DNA of 64,000 bases. It comes from Bacillota bacterium (GTDB taxonomy: Bacteria; Bacillota; Clostridia; Acetivibrionales; DTU013). The number at the start of each line of letters is the position of its first letter. Within the stretch, counting starts at the first letter, position 1. Shown piece after piece: positions 42,335 to 50,850 of this stretch. Below the pieces are notes generated by a model. The model did not search any database. It saw only the letters and a program-made list of their open reading frames with translations, and was not told the DNA's origin. The stretch is taken from positions 10,159 to 74,158 of the forward strand of contig JAEZMD010000005.1 in NCBI GenBank assembly GCA_023435745.1. Direction: 5' to 3'. The position numbers and the translations under genes are program-made.

Positions 42335-43669
42335 ATGCCTAAGTATCAGAAGGAAGACATTATCAGGATGGTGAAAGAACAGGATGTGCAGTTTATCCGG
42401 TTGCAGTTTACCGACATATTCGGCAGTTTGAAAAATGTCGCTATTACAGCCAGGCAATTAGAGAAGGCTCTAAACAACGAATGCATGTTTGACGGCTCCT
42501 CTATTGAGGGTTTTGTCAGGATAGAAGAATCCGACATGTATCTGAGGCCGGATATTGATTCGTTTGTGGTTTTTCCCTGGAGCCCGCAGACGGATAAGGT
42601 AGCAAGGCTGATCTGTGATGTTTATACTGCTGATGGCAATCCATTCGAAGGCGATCCGAGATATGTCCTGAAAAAAGTGATTGCAAAGGCGGCACAAATG
42701 GGTTACGACACGTTCAATGTGGGGCCTGAGTGCGAGTTTTTCCTCTTCCTTACCGACAGCGAAGGAAATCCCACCACACAAACTCATGACAATGCCGGGT
42801 ATTTTGATCTGGGTCCTTCGGACCTGGGCGAAAATGCCAGACGAGATATGTGTCTGGCACTGGAACAAATGGGGTTTGAGGTGGAAGCCTCCCACCATGA
42901 AAACGCACCCGGTCAGCATGAGATAGACTTTAAATATACGGACGCCCTTTCTTCTGCAGATGCGATCCTGACCTTCAAGCTGGTGGTCAAGACCATTGCG
43001 CAGATGCACGGCCTGCATGCCACCTTTATGCCAAAGCCGATATTCAACATTGCCGGATCGGGTATGCATGTAAACACTTCGCTGGTCAGGGCGGGCAAGA
43101 ACTGTTTCTATGACGAAAAGGATCCGCTGCAGCTCAGCCAGGAGGCTTATTGGTTTATCGGCGGGCTGATGAAGCATATTCGTGCCATTGCTGCGTTAAC
43201 AAATCCGCTGGTGAATTCTTATAAGAGATTGATCAACGGATATGAAGCGCCGGTCCATATTGCATGGTCGGCTCGAAACAGAAGTCCTCTGATCAGAGTG
43301 CCTGCTGCGCGCGACGCCGCTACAAGGCTTGAGCTCAGGAATCCCGACCCATCCTGCAACCCCTACCTGGTGTTGGCAGTAGTACTTGCTGCAGGACTGG
43401 ATGGGATCGAAAACAGGATCCAGCCGCCGCCCCCGTGTAACAAAAACATATTTGCCCTGTCCGATGAGGAAAGATGCGCCGACGCTATCGGTGAACTACC
43501 CCGCAGCCTGGATGAAGCGATACTTGAAATGAGCAAGAGCTGCTTCGTCAAAGATGTAGTGGGCGGACATATATTCGGTAAATACATAGAGGCGAAGCAG
43601 AAGGAATGCAATGAATACAGGATGAGGATCAGCAAGTGGGAAATTGATTATTATCTGAAGAAATATTGA
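42335..43669 (+). CDS. glnA: Glutamine synthetase, type I
   Basis: Glutamine synthetase makes glutamine from glutamate, ammonia and ATP as a dodecamer. At 444 residues it has the length of the GSI-alpha (Bacillus/Clostridium) class. Motifs are FDGSSIEGFVRIEESDM, NVGPECEFFLF (metal site), HHENAPGQHEIDF, PIFNIAGSGMHVNTSL, NPLVNSYKRLINGYEAPVHIAWS (with the Glu flap) and RSPLIRVP. No adenylylation-site Tyr loop of the beta class is seen, so regulation is by feedback and transcription. ATG 42335 is preferred over 42332 for spacing from GAGAGGTG. No GlnR or ANTAR regulator gene is adjacent. Confidence 0.96.
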   Translation: MPKYQKEDIIRMVKEQDVQFIRLQFTDIFGSLKNVAITARQLEKALNNECMFDGSSIEGFVRIEESDMYLRPDIDSFVVFPWSPQTDKVARLICDVYTADGNPFEGDPRYVLKKVIAKAAQMGYDTFNVGPECEFFLFLTDSEGNPTTQTHDNAGYFDLGPSDLGENARRDMCLALEQMGFEVEASHHENAPGQHEIDFKYTDALSSADAILTFKLVVKTIAQMHGLHATFMPKPIFNIAGSGMHVNTSLVRAGKNCFYDEKDPLQLSQEAYWFIGGLMKHIRAIAALTNPLVNSYKRLINGYEAPVHIAWSARNRSPLIRVPAARDAATRLELRNPDPSCNPYLVLAVVLAAGLDGIENRIQPPPPCNKNIFALSDEERCADAIGELPRSLDEAILEMSKSCFVKDVVGGHIFGKYIEAKQKECNEYRMRISKWEIDYYLKKY

Positions 43670-43690
43670 TTTTGAATGAATGTGGATTTT

Positions 43691-43745
43691 AGAATGATAC
43701 GCGTATCGTTAATTATTTGTTGATAAAGAATGATACGCGTATTGT
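43691..43745 (+). promoter_or_regulatory. Twin GATACGCGTATC palindromes
   Basis: AGAATGATACGCGTATCGT (43691-43709) is repeated at 43727-43745 with one change (GTATTGT), 36 bp apart. The core GATACGCGTATC (43696-43707) is a perfect 12-bp palindrome. They lie between glnA and the DUF951 gene and look like two operator copies. Confidence 0.5.
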
Positions 43746-43774
43746 GAATGATGTGTGTGTACTGAGGTGAGAAA

Positions 43775-43984
43775 ATGGCGGATAAGTATTGCCTTGGCGA
43801 TATCGTGGAATTCAGGAAGGAGCACCCCTGCGGCAGCAAGCAGTGGGAAGTGATGAGAACCGGCGCAGACTTCAGGGTAAAATGTCTTGGCTGCGCACAT
43901 CAGGTCATGCTGCCAAGGCCGAAGTTCGAGAAAAGTGTAAAAAAGATCATCAAGTCTAATCTGCCTGCCGATGAAGACCAATAA
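43775..43984 (+). CDS. DUF951 family protein
   Basis: The 69-residue product is preceded by GAGGTGAG. The typical DUF951 pattern LGDIVEFRKEHPCGSKQWEVMRTGADFRVKCLGCAHQVMLPRPKFEKSV is present, with three Cys/His that could bind a metal (CGS, CLGCAHQ). It is a small beta-barrel protein of unknown function, widespread in Firmicutes and often near parB/ychF-type housekeeping genes; here it stands after glnA. Confidence 0.88.
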   Translation: MADKYCLGDIVEFRKEHPCGSKQWEVMRTGADFRVKCLGCAHQVMLPRPKFEKSVKKIIKSNLPADEDQ

Positions 43985-44118
43985 AGACATTCCAAGTAAA
44001 AGAATGACGTTCTATTAAGATGGTTGGAGCCTTTTTATCATCTTTAAATTTCCGTATGTAATCGAGTTATTTTGTAATAATAACTACGAAGTTTATTTCG
44101 GTATATGAGGATGATAAG

Positions 44119-45312
44119 ATGTTTGAAAAAAAGAAAAGCAACGGATATGGCAGGACATTAGTGATTTCGCTGGTCAGTTTGCTTGCAGCAGGCTTGCTGT
44201 TATTTTTTGCTGCCCCCCGATATGTCTCGCTGAGAAACCCGGAGGGTAGTTCAGACTTGGAAAACAGGGCATCTCAGCTACAGGTTGCCGATCAAATGCT
44301 GTCTTCCGGGGGTGCGGTGCAGGCTGCTGAAACGGCCGCTTTTATACCGGTTTCCCAGGCGGTTGCAAAGAAAGCGTCCGACGGCGTTGTTGGAATCACA
44401 GTCGAGAGAGTATCACAGGAAAGTCTTTTTGAACGTAGCAGGGAAACAGAGGTCGGTTTCGGTTCGGGTGTGGTTGTCAGCCCGGACGGATACATTTTGA
44501 CCAACAACCACGTGGCCGGCGGTAAGAGTAACAGGATTATGGTGTCATTTGCAGATGGCAGGAATGTCGACGGGGAGGTCGTATGGGCTGATCCTGTGCT
44601 GGATCTTGCGGTTGTCAAGGTAAATCTTACAGGGCTGTCCCATCTTGTGCTGGGAGACGCCACAAAGCTGGAAGTCGGCGAGCAGGCAATAGCCATCGGG
44701 AATCCGCTGGGTCTGGAATTTCAGAGATCTGTTACCTCCGGGATCATCAGTGCACTCAACAGAACTATCAGTATCGAGACGGAATCCGGAGCCAACTATA
44801 TGGAGGATCTGATCCAGACGGATGCCAGCATCAATCCCGGCAACAGCGGCGGCCCGTTGTTAAATGCCAGAGGGGAAGTCGTTGGTATTAATACTGTTAA
44901 GGTTATCAGTGCTGAGGGAATGGGATTTGCCATTCCGATCAACATTACGAAGCCGATTGTCGATAAGCTGATCAAGTCGGGTACATTTACAGAGCCTTAT
45001 CTCGGTTTGTTTGCATATGATAAAAATGTCATACCAAATATTGACGGCGCAGCTACAGTCTCAGGCGGTGTGTATGTTGCGCATGTGGACGAGAATGGTC
45101 CGGCGTTTCTGGGAGGAATCCGCAAGGGCTGTATTATCCGGCAGGTGGATGAGGAAGAAGTCAATACGATGATGCAGCTTCGAACTTATATCTATTCGAA
45201 AGCCCCGGGCGATCCGATTCGCGTAACGCACCTCATGCATGGGACGAATAACTGGGTCACAACGACGATCGTCCTAGCTGAAAAGTCCAGGGACGGATTG
45301 ATTACGAGATGA
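44119..45312 (+). CDS. htrA: HtrA-type trypsin-like serine protease with PDZ domain
   Basis: This 397-residue membrane-anchored protease has an N-terminal TM helix (about 14-33) and no cleavable signal. The trypsin-like domain has the catalytic triad His131 (TNNHVAGG), Asp162 (DPVLDLAVVKV) and Ser243 (NPGNSGGPL), followed by one PDZ domain (about 290-390, GPAFLGGIRKGCIIRQVDEEEV). It acts in quality control of exported proteins. In Bacillales an HtrA gene commonly follows yycJ; here it lies 29 kb away from the wal genes. Confidence 0.93.
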   Translation: MFEKKKSNGYGRTLVISLVSLLAAGLLLFFAAPRYVSLRNPEGSSDLENRASQLQVADQMLSSGGAVQAAETAAFIPVSQAVAKKASDGVVGITVERVSQESLFERSRETEVGFGSGVVVSPDGYILTNNHVAGGKSNRIMVSFADGRNVDGEVVWADPVLDLAVVKVNLTGLSHLVLGDATKLEVGEQAIAIGNPLGLEFQRSVTSGIISALNRTISIETESGANYMEDLIQTDASINPGNSGGPLLNARGEVVGINTVKVISAEGMGFAIPINITKPIVDKLIKSGTFTEPYLGLFAYDKNVIPNIDGAATVSGGVYVAHVDENGPAFLGGIRKGCIIRQVDEEEVNTMMQLRTYIYSKAPGDPIRVTHLMHGTNNWVTTTIVLAEKSRDGLITR

Positions 45313-45458
45313 TTAAATTATCAGGGAATTGTATATTTTCTGGTTGATGTGGGCAAAACTTACCAGTATGCGGTGCCGAAGGGAAAACCTTTATACGGCA
45401 TGAAAGCTTTAATACAGCAGAAAACCTTGCTGCAGCCTTATATATAAGGGAGGTACTT

Positions 45459-45749
45459 ATGATGACGGACGGGATAAAAAACAGCGCGTGCTTTGAAAAG
45501 ACGTTAAAGCTTTACCTGAAGCAGGCAAGGAATAAACTCAATGGGGATCTGATCGGTACCAGAGAGGCTATCAGACTGATTGCCTCAGACAAGACAAAGG
45601 ATTTCATTGAAACGATGGATAGAGGATTGAACCGGGAGGAGAGAGAATTTCTTAAGGCACTGATCATAAGCAGTATGCATCAATCCTTTTGCTATGGGTA
45701 TGGAATCGGCAAAATCGAAGGCAATACCAACGAGAAGGTCTGCTTATAG
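45459..45749 (+). CDS. Small conserved hypothetical protein
   Basis: This 96-residue helical protein is preceded by GGGAGGT; a second ATG three bases later is equally possible. It is soluble and charged: CFEKTLKLYLKQARNKLNGDLIGTREAIRLIASDKTKDF and an aromatic QSFCYGYGIGKIEGN end. I do not recognise the family. It lies 146 bp after htrA, with an imperfect TGCCG/CGGCA hairpin between them. Confidence 0.6.
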   Translation: MMTDGIKNSACFEKTLKLYLKQARNKLNGDLIGTREAIRLIASDKTKDFIETMDRGLNREEREFLKALIISSMHQSFCYGYGIGKIEGNTNEKVCL

Positions 45750-45889
45750 TCCAAAAAAACCAATGAATAATGTAATTATATAGAGACAAATCGTGACGAT
45801 ATTCGGAGAAATTTGCACATTTTGGCCGCAATATATTGTTTAACCTGTTTTCCTTTACTATGGAAGACTATTTTGGGGTAATTTAGACA

Positions 45890-45918
45890 TTGCGAATAGA
45901 TAACTTCAGGATTATAAT
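45890..45918 (+). promoter_or_regulatory. Promoter of the stalk-domain gene
   Basis: -35 TTGCGA (45890-45895), 17-bp spacer, -10 TATAAT (45913-45918), 37 bp before the start codon at 45956 and ahead of an AGGAGG site. Confidence 0.6.
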
Positions 45919-45955
45919 TGGAAATACTATCCAATATAATTAATAGGAGGAGAAT

Positions 45956-47008
45956 ATGAAAAATTTTTTAAGAAGAAGTATTTCCACGTCTGTAGTATTG
46001 GGATTACTCTTATTTTCATCTATTACTGCTTATGCAGCAGACAAAACAGTTGAAGTAAACGGTTCGCCATGGGATGCAACTGCGGACTCCTTTGAAGGCG
46101 ACCTCACTTCTCAGCTTTCCGTATCGAATGTAGTAGAAACCTTTGACGATTCAGAACTTGGTAAAGATTTTGATGCTTGTTTTGTAGTTGAATCGCCCTC
46201 AATAGTAACTATACTTACTGAAAACGGGGCTAGTTTTGACGTGTTTAAATTAACCAGGACAGCCACCGAGTTTTCATATGATGAAGAAAATCCATTACCG
46301 GTTTCGGGATATTATGATAATGGTGAAGCTATCTCGGGCCTTACTCCATTTGAATATGATAACCCACCGTTATATATGCCCGGATGCAGCGTAACATTAA
46401 CAGAACCGGGAGATTATTTCGTTTACTTCCAGCGTGATGTGGAGTATGCAGATACTGAAGTGTTTATTACGGTTAAGGGTGCAAATGATGGAGCCGCTGT
46501 AAAACCGAATCCTACGAAATCTGAAACTCCAGATGCTCCGGCACCAAAGGCTGAACCAAAACCAGACGTTGTTACAGCAACTCCTACCAGTTCAAAGGTT
46601 ATGGTTGATGGCAAAGAGATAGCTTTTGAAGCATACGGAATAGGCGGAAACAACTACTTCAAGCTGAGAGACCTTTCAATGGCCATCAATGGATCGGCAA
46701 AACAGTTTCAGGTAGCCTGGGATGGCGCAAACAACGCTATAAACCTTACAACAAATACAGCTTACACTCCTGTCGGAAAGGAACTGACTATATCAGAATC
46801 TCCGACAGCCAAAGAAGCAAGATTAACTATATCCAAAATCTATCTTAACGGTGAAGAAGTTCAGTTGACGGCATATAACATAGGCGGCAGTAATTATTTC
46901 AAATTAAGAGATATCGCTAGAATAATCGATTTTGCTGTTATTTGGGATGGAGACCTCAATAAGATAAATATTGATACATCCAACAGTTATGTAGAGGAAA
47001 TCAAATAG
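45956..47008 (+). CDS. Secreted stalk-domain (copper amine oxidase N-like) protein
   Basis: This 350-residue secreted protein has a signal peptide ending AYA (residue 27). The N-terminal beta-rich domain (about 30-178) has no recognised family, a Pro/Lys-rich linker spans 180-205, and two copies of the stalk module follow (about 210-275 and 285-345), with the paired motif IGG-N/S-N-YFKLRD (AYGIGGNNYFKLRDLS and AYNIGGSNYFKLRDIA) preceded by DGKEIAFEAY / NGEEVQLTAY. These modules are common in clostridial surface proteins and probably bind cell-wall material. Monocistronic, with a hairpin downstream. Confidence 0.8.
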   Translation: MKNFLRRSISTSVVLGLLLFSSITAYAADKTVEVNGSPWDATADSFEGDLTSQLSVSNVVETFDDSELGKDFDACFVVESPSIVTILTENGASFDVFKLTRTATEFSYDEENPLPVSGYYDNGEAISGLTPFEYDNPPLYMPGCSVTLTEPGDYFVYFQRDVEYADTEVFITVKGANDGAAVKPNPTKSETPDAPAPKAEPKPDVVTATPTSSKVMVDGKEIAFEAYGIGGNNYFKLRDLSMAINGSAKQFQVAWDGANNAINLTTNTAYTPVGKELTISESPTAKEARLTISKIYLNGEEVQLTAYNIGGSNYFKLRDIARIIDFAVIWDGDLNKINIDTSNSYVEEIK

Positions 47009-47038
47009 TCGGTTAATTGCAATTAAATGCAGAAAATC

Positions 47039-47077
47039 CAAGAGCTTTTTACCTGTGGAAGCGGTGAAAAGCTCTTG
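47039..47077 (+). terminator. Hairpin after the stalk-domain gene
   Basis: CAAGAGCTTTT (47039-47049) pairs with AAAAGCTCTTG (47067-47077) in an 11-bp stem. The following sequence has only a short T-rich run (CTGTTTA), so terminator strength is uncertain. Confidence 0.5.
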
Positions 47078-47179
47078 CTGTTTATGAAGACCCAACTGTA
47101 TGAGTTTGGTAATAAAAAAATTACATAGATACTTCGGGCTATTCAACAGAATTAACAGAATTAACTCGAAAAATTATCC

Positions 47180-47209
47180 TTGACAACTGTCGCACGATGC
47201 TGATAAAAT
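47180..47209 (+). promoter_or_regulatory. Promoter of the T-box-ilv operon
   Basis: -35 TTGACA (47180-47185), 18-bp spacer, -10 TAAAAT (47204-47209), directly upstream of the T-box leader. Confidence 0.6.
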
Positions 47210-47227
47210 GTAATACAATTATTTATA

Positions 47228-47512
47228 CGGCAGTGCGATGAAGGAAAGAAGATAAATCTGAGTGCTCAAGAGAGCCGGTGTCTGGTGAAAATCGGCGCAT
47301 AGGATTTGTGTATAGCTCGTTCCGGAGCATCATCATTGAAATATGGGGGCGAGGTTGACTTGACCCGAGATCCAGGTGATGACGCTGGCTACGTTACAGC
47401 CAAGTACACCAGTACTTGCCAAGGGCAGGCGAATTGTCTGCCGAAACAGGGTGGTACCACGTTGGAGGTTTCCCTTCGTCCCTGCAGTGATGCAGTTGAC
47501 GAGGGGTTTTTT
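47228..47512 (+). promoter_or_regulatory. T-box leader (probable leucine specifier)
   Basis: The T-box sequence AGGGTGGTACCACG (47448-47461) is a perfect match, and its TGGT bulge fits a tRNA with discriminator A. The stem I hallmarks AAGGAAAGAAG and GAGAG are present upstream. A terminator follows (47472-47480 pairs with 47498-47506, then T6), mutually exclusive with the antiterminator. The best specifier candidate is CTC (47316-47318, Leu), which fits the downstream leuA; this codon assignment is tentative. Uncharged tRNA would stabilise the antiterminator and switch the operon on. Confidence 0.88.
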
Positions 47513-47552
47513 ATTTACTGTGATATTTTGATTAAGAGAGGAGATGTGATCT

Positions 47553-49187
47553 ATGAAAATGACCGGGGCAGAGGCTATCATCAAAGCCCTCGAACTGGAA
47601 AAGACCGATATTATATTCGGTTATCCCGGCGCTGCCATATCTCCGTTTTATGATGCATTACTGGGGAGCTCCATCAGACATATACTGACCAGACATGAGC
47701 AGGGAGCGGCACATGCGGCCAATGGGTATGCACGCGTTACAGGGCGTGTGGGCGTATGTGTTGCTACTTCAGGGCCCGGAGCGACGAATCTGATCACTGG
47801 GATAGCCAATGCGTACATGGACAGTATTCCGATCGTTGCAATTACGGGGCAGGTATCAAGCGGGATGATCGGCACAGACGCCTTTCAGGAAGCGGATATC
47901 ACGGGGTCGACAGCTCCGTTCAGCAAACACAATTACCTGGTGAAAAAGGCGGATGATCTGGGCAGAGTAATTAAAGAGGCTTTCCATATAGCCGCGACAG
48001 GACGTCCGGGGCCTGTTGTTATTGATGTTCCTGTGGATGTACAGAACAGTATCATCGATTTTCAATATCCCGAAGCTGTAGATATAAAGGGCTACAAGCC
48101 CACTTATAAAGGCCATCCGATGCAAATCAGGAAGGCGGCGGCAGCGCTTGAGGTCTCGGAAAGGCCTGTTATATGCGCCGGAGGCGGTGCTATTACCGCG
48201 AATGCCTGCGCGGAGGTGCTGGAGCTGGCAGAAAGACGCAATATTCCCGTAACTACTACATTGATGGGGATCTCAGCTATTCCATCCACACATCCGCTGC
48301 ATTTCGGAATGGTTGGTACTCACGGAAGCCAGACGGCAAATTATGCGCTGCATCATGCCGATCTGGTGCTGATCCTCGGAGCAAGAGTAGGGGATAGGGC
48401 GATAGGCGCAGCAAGCGGACTGGCGAAAAAGGCGAAGATTATTCATATTGATATTGATCCGGCTGAAATTGGAAAGAATATTAATACTGCAATCCCTCTG
48501 GTGGGCGATGTGAAGCTGATCCTGAAGGAGCTGCTGGAAATTATCGGCACAAGTGAGGACAAAACGGCCGGGTGGGCTACGACGGTTGCGGACTATAAGA
48601 AACACAGACAAGTGATGCCCGTACCTGAAAAGGATTCGCAGTATGTGAATCCGAAGTATTTATTGTCTGTCTTATCCAAATACCTTCCTGCAGATGCTGT
48701 CATAGCCACAGAGGTAGGGCAGAATCAGATCTGGACTGCGAACAGCTACCAATTTAATAAGCCAAAGACCTTTATCACATCAGGCGGGCTTGGCACCATG
48801 GGCTACGGACTTCCGGCAGCGGTCGGCGCGAAGCTTGGGAAGCCGGAGGTTCCCGTAGTTGTGATCAGCGGGGACGGAAGCTTTCAAATGTCCATGCAGG
48901 AACTGGGTACGATGAAGCATTACGGGATAGGTGTAAAAATTATTCTGTTAAACAACTGCAGACTTGGGATGGTCAGGGAACTGCAGTATTCCAAGCACGG
49001 CGGACGCTATTCCCAGGTGTGTCTGGACAATAATCCTGATTTTGTTGCATTGGTTGGAGCATATGGCTTTAAAGGAGAGAGGATCAGTTCAGACTATCAG
49101 GTGGAAGCAGCGCTGGAAAGGCTCGCTGCGCATGACGGGCCGTATTTGCTGGAATGCGCTGTGGATCCAATGGAGTCGACGTTATGA
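47553..49187 (+). CDS. ilvB: Acetolactate synthase, large (catalytic) subunit
   Basis: IlvB condenses pyruvate with pyruvate or 2-oxobutyrate using ThDP and FAD. At 544 residues it starts at the ATG after GAGGAGATG. Motifs are FGYPGAAISPFYDAL with the catalytic Glu in RHEQGAAHAANGYAR, the SGPGATNLITGIANAYMDSIPIVAITGQV segment, and the ThDP-binding GDGSFQMSMQELGTMKHYGIGVKIILLNN. It is first gene of the T-box-controlled operon, with its regulatory subunit encoded 28 bp downstream. Confidence 0.96.
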   Translation: MKMTGAEAIIKALELEKTDIIFGYPGAAISPFYDALLGSSIRHILTRHEQGAAHAANGYARVTGRVGVCVATSGPGATNLITGIANAYMDSIPIVAITGQVSSGMIGTDAFQEADITGSTAPFSKHNYLVKKADDLGRVIKEAFHIAATGRPGPVVIDVPVDVQNSIIDFQYPEAVDIKGYKPTYKGHPMQIRKAAAALEVSERPVICAGGGAITANACAEVLELAERRNIPVTTTLMGISAIPSTHPLHFGMVGTHGSQTANYALHHADLVLILGARVGDRAIGAASGLAKKAKIIHIDIDPAEIGKNINTAIPLVGDVKLILKELLEIIGTSEDKTAGWATTVADYKKHRQVMPVPEKDSQYVNPKYLLSVLSKYLPADAVIATEVGQNQIWTANSYQFNKPKTFITSGGLGTMGYGLPAAVGAKLGKPEVPVVVISGDGSFQMSMQELGTMKHYGIGVKIILLNNCRLGMVRELQYSKHGGRYSQVCLDNNPDFVALVGAYGFKGERISSDYQVEAALERLAAHDGPYLLECAVDPMESTL

Positions 49188-49215
49188 AAAAAGTGTTTTG
49201 AAGGGAGAGAGCTAA

Positions 49216-49728
49216 ATGGGAAAGCATACATTGTCAGTATTGGTTGAGAATCACGCCGGTGTATTGTCAAGAGTGGCGGGCTTGTTCAGTAGAAGGGGCT
49301 TCAATATTGACAGCCTAGCGGTTGGCGTTACGGAGAATCCCGATATTTCGAGGATGACGATTGTTGTAGACGGAGACGAGTACACGGTAGAGCAGGTGAG
49401 TAAGCAGCTGAACAAGCTTATTGACGTTATAAAGCTGAAAAAGCTTGAAAAGCATGAGTCAATAAACCGTGAACTGGCGCTCATCAAAGTATCCGCAAAT
49501 GCCTCAACCAGAACTGAGATCATTCAGATCGTAGGTATATTCAGAGCGAATATAGTGGATGTATCAAAATCCACACTGACTGTCGAGGTTTCCGGAGCGG
49601 GGGATAAGGTGGCTGCGCTGGAGGATATGCTCAGGCAGTTTGGAATAAAAGAGATCGTAAGGACGGGTACTATTGCTATCGAAAGAGGCAATCGAATCAT
49701 AAAGGTTAACAATAATGAAGAGGAGTGA
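49216..49728 (+). CDS. ilvN: Acetolactate synthase, small (regulatory) subunit
   Basis: This 170-residue ACT-domain subunit binds valine for feedback inhibition and activates IlvB. The ACT domain spans about 1-75 (HTLSVLVENHAGVLSRVAGLFSRRGFNIDSLAVG), and the C-terminal domain has the EIIQIVGIFRANIVDVS segment. The stop lies 5 bp before the ilvC start codon. The length is typical of bacterial IlvH/IlvN. Confidence 0.95.
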   Translation: MGKHTLSVLVENHAGVLSRVAGLFSRRGFNIDSLAVGVTENPDISRMTIVVDGDEYTVEQVSKQLNKLIDVIKLKKLEKHESINRELALIKVSANASTRTEIIQIVGIFRANIVDVSKSTLTVEVSGAGDKVAALEDMLRQFGIKEIVRTGTIAIERGNRIIKVNNNEEE

Positions 49729-49733
49729 AATTA

Positions 49734-50729
49734 ATGGCTAAAATGTATTATGACAGTGATTGCAGCCTGGATATGCTAAAGGGTAAGACGGTGGCTGTCA
49801 TTGGTTTTGGAAGCCAGGGACACGCACATGCGCAGAACCTGAAGGACAGTGGAGTAAACGTAGTGGTAGGGCTGACCCCCGATTCTGCCAGAAGAAAACA
49901 GGCTGCTGACGCCGGACTGAAGGTTATGGACACGGCAGAGGCAGCAAAAGCCGGTGATCTGATCATGATCCTTACACCGGATCAGACTCAGGCGGATATG
50001 TACTACAAGAGTATAGAACCTAATCTGAAGGCTGGAGACATTTTGGCGTTTGCTCATGGCTTTAATATTCATTTTAGCCAGATCAAGCCTCCCGAGTTTG
50101 TCGACGTGATTATGATTGCTCCAAAAGGACCGGGACATACGGTGAGAAGCCAGTATACCGAAGGCAGGGGTGTTCCTTCACTTATTGCAATTCATCAGGA
50201 TGCATCGGGAAAAGCAAAGGAGTATGCACTGGCTTATGCTTCAGGCATAGGAGCAGGCAGGGCGGGGATCCTCGAGACCACCTTCAGGGAAGAGACAGAG
50301 ACGGATCTTTTCGGCGAGCAGGCAGTATTGTGCGGCGGTGTAACGGAATTGATGAAGGCTGGTTTTGAAACGTTGGTAGAGGCCGGTTATCAGCCTGAGA
50401 GTGCGTATTTTGAATGTGTCCACGAGATGAAGCTCATTGTTGACCTGATCAACCAGGGCGGCTTTGCGTACATGAGATATTCCATCAGCGACACGGCAGA
50501 GTACGGCGATTATATGGTCGGCAAGAGGATCATCACCGATGAGACCAGAAAAGAGATGAAGAAGGTTCTCACCGAGATACAGGACGGTACCTTTGCATCC
50601 AGATGGATAACGGAGAACAAGGCGGGCGGCAGGGCTGAATTCCTTGCAACCAGACAGCGCCAGTCCGAGCATAAGCTGGAAAAGGTAGGCGCGGAGCTTA
50701 GAAAAATGATGAGCTGGCTGAAGAAGTAA
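49734..50729 (+). CDS. ilvC: Ketol-acid reductoisomerase
   Basis: IlvC converts acetolactate and acetohydroxybutyrate to dihydroxy acids using Mg and NAD(P)H. ATG 49734 follows GAAGAGGAG; an in-frame GTG at 49725 would overlap ilvN and lacks a site. The 331-residue class I enzyme has the Rossmann motif GFGSQGHAHAQNLKDSG, the conserved KGPGHTVRSQYTEGRGVPS loop, and the metal/substrate segment ETETDLFGEQAVLCGG. The loop after beta-2 contains VVGLTPDSARRKQA, consistent with NADPH use. Confidence 0.97.
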   Translation: MAKMYYDSDCSLDMLKGKTVAVIGFGSQGHAHAQNLKDSGVNVVVGLTPDSARRKQAADAGLKVMDTAEAAKAGDLIMILTPDQTQADMYYKSIEPNLKAGDILAFAHGFNIHFSQIKPPEFVDVIMIAPKGPGHTVRSQYTEGRGVPSLIAIHQDASGKAKEYALAYASGIGAGRAGILETTFREETETDLFGEQAVLCGGVTELMKAGFETLVEAGYQPESAYFECVHEMKLIVDLINQGGFAYMRYSISDTAEYGDYMVGKRIITDETRKEMKKVLTEIQDGTFASRWITENKAGGRAEFLATRQRQSEHKLEKVGAELRKMMSWLKK

Positions 50730-50850
50730 TTGACCGGTAAAGTCCATACTACGGCTTGGTTTCAATAGCCGGACAGAAAAATAAAAATAGAGAAAAGGCG
50801 GGATGTACCGCCGGATACTTATAAATATGAGATTTAAGGAGGGTTATAGC

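Noticed and set aside
42470..43177. 235-codon open frame antisense to glnA
   Set aside because: Shadow of glnA codon bias; composition is not protein-like and no ribosome binding site is present.
45370..45445. Possible riboswitch between htrA and the small hypothetical gene
   Set aside because: Only one imperfect 5-9-bp hairpin (TGCCG/CGGCA) is seen; no conserved riboswitch core is recognisable.
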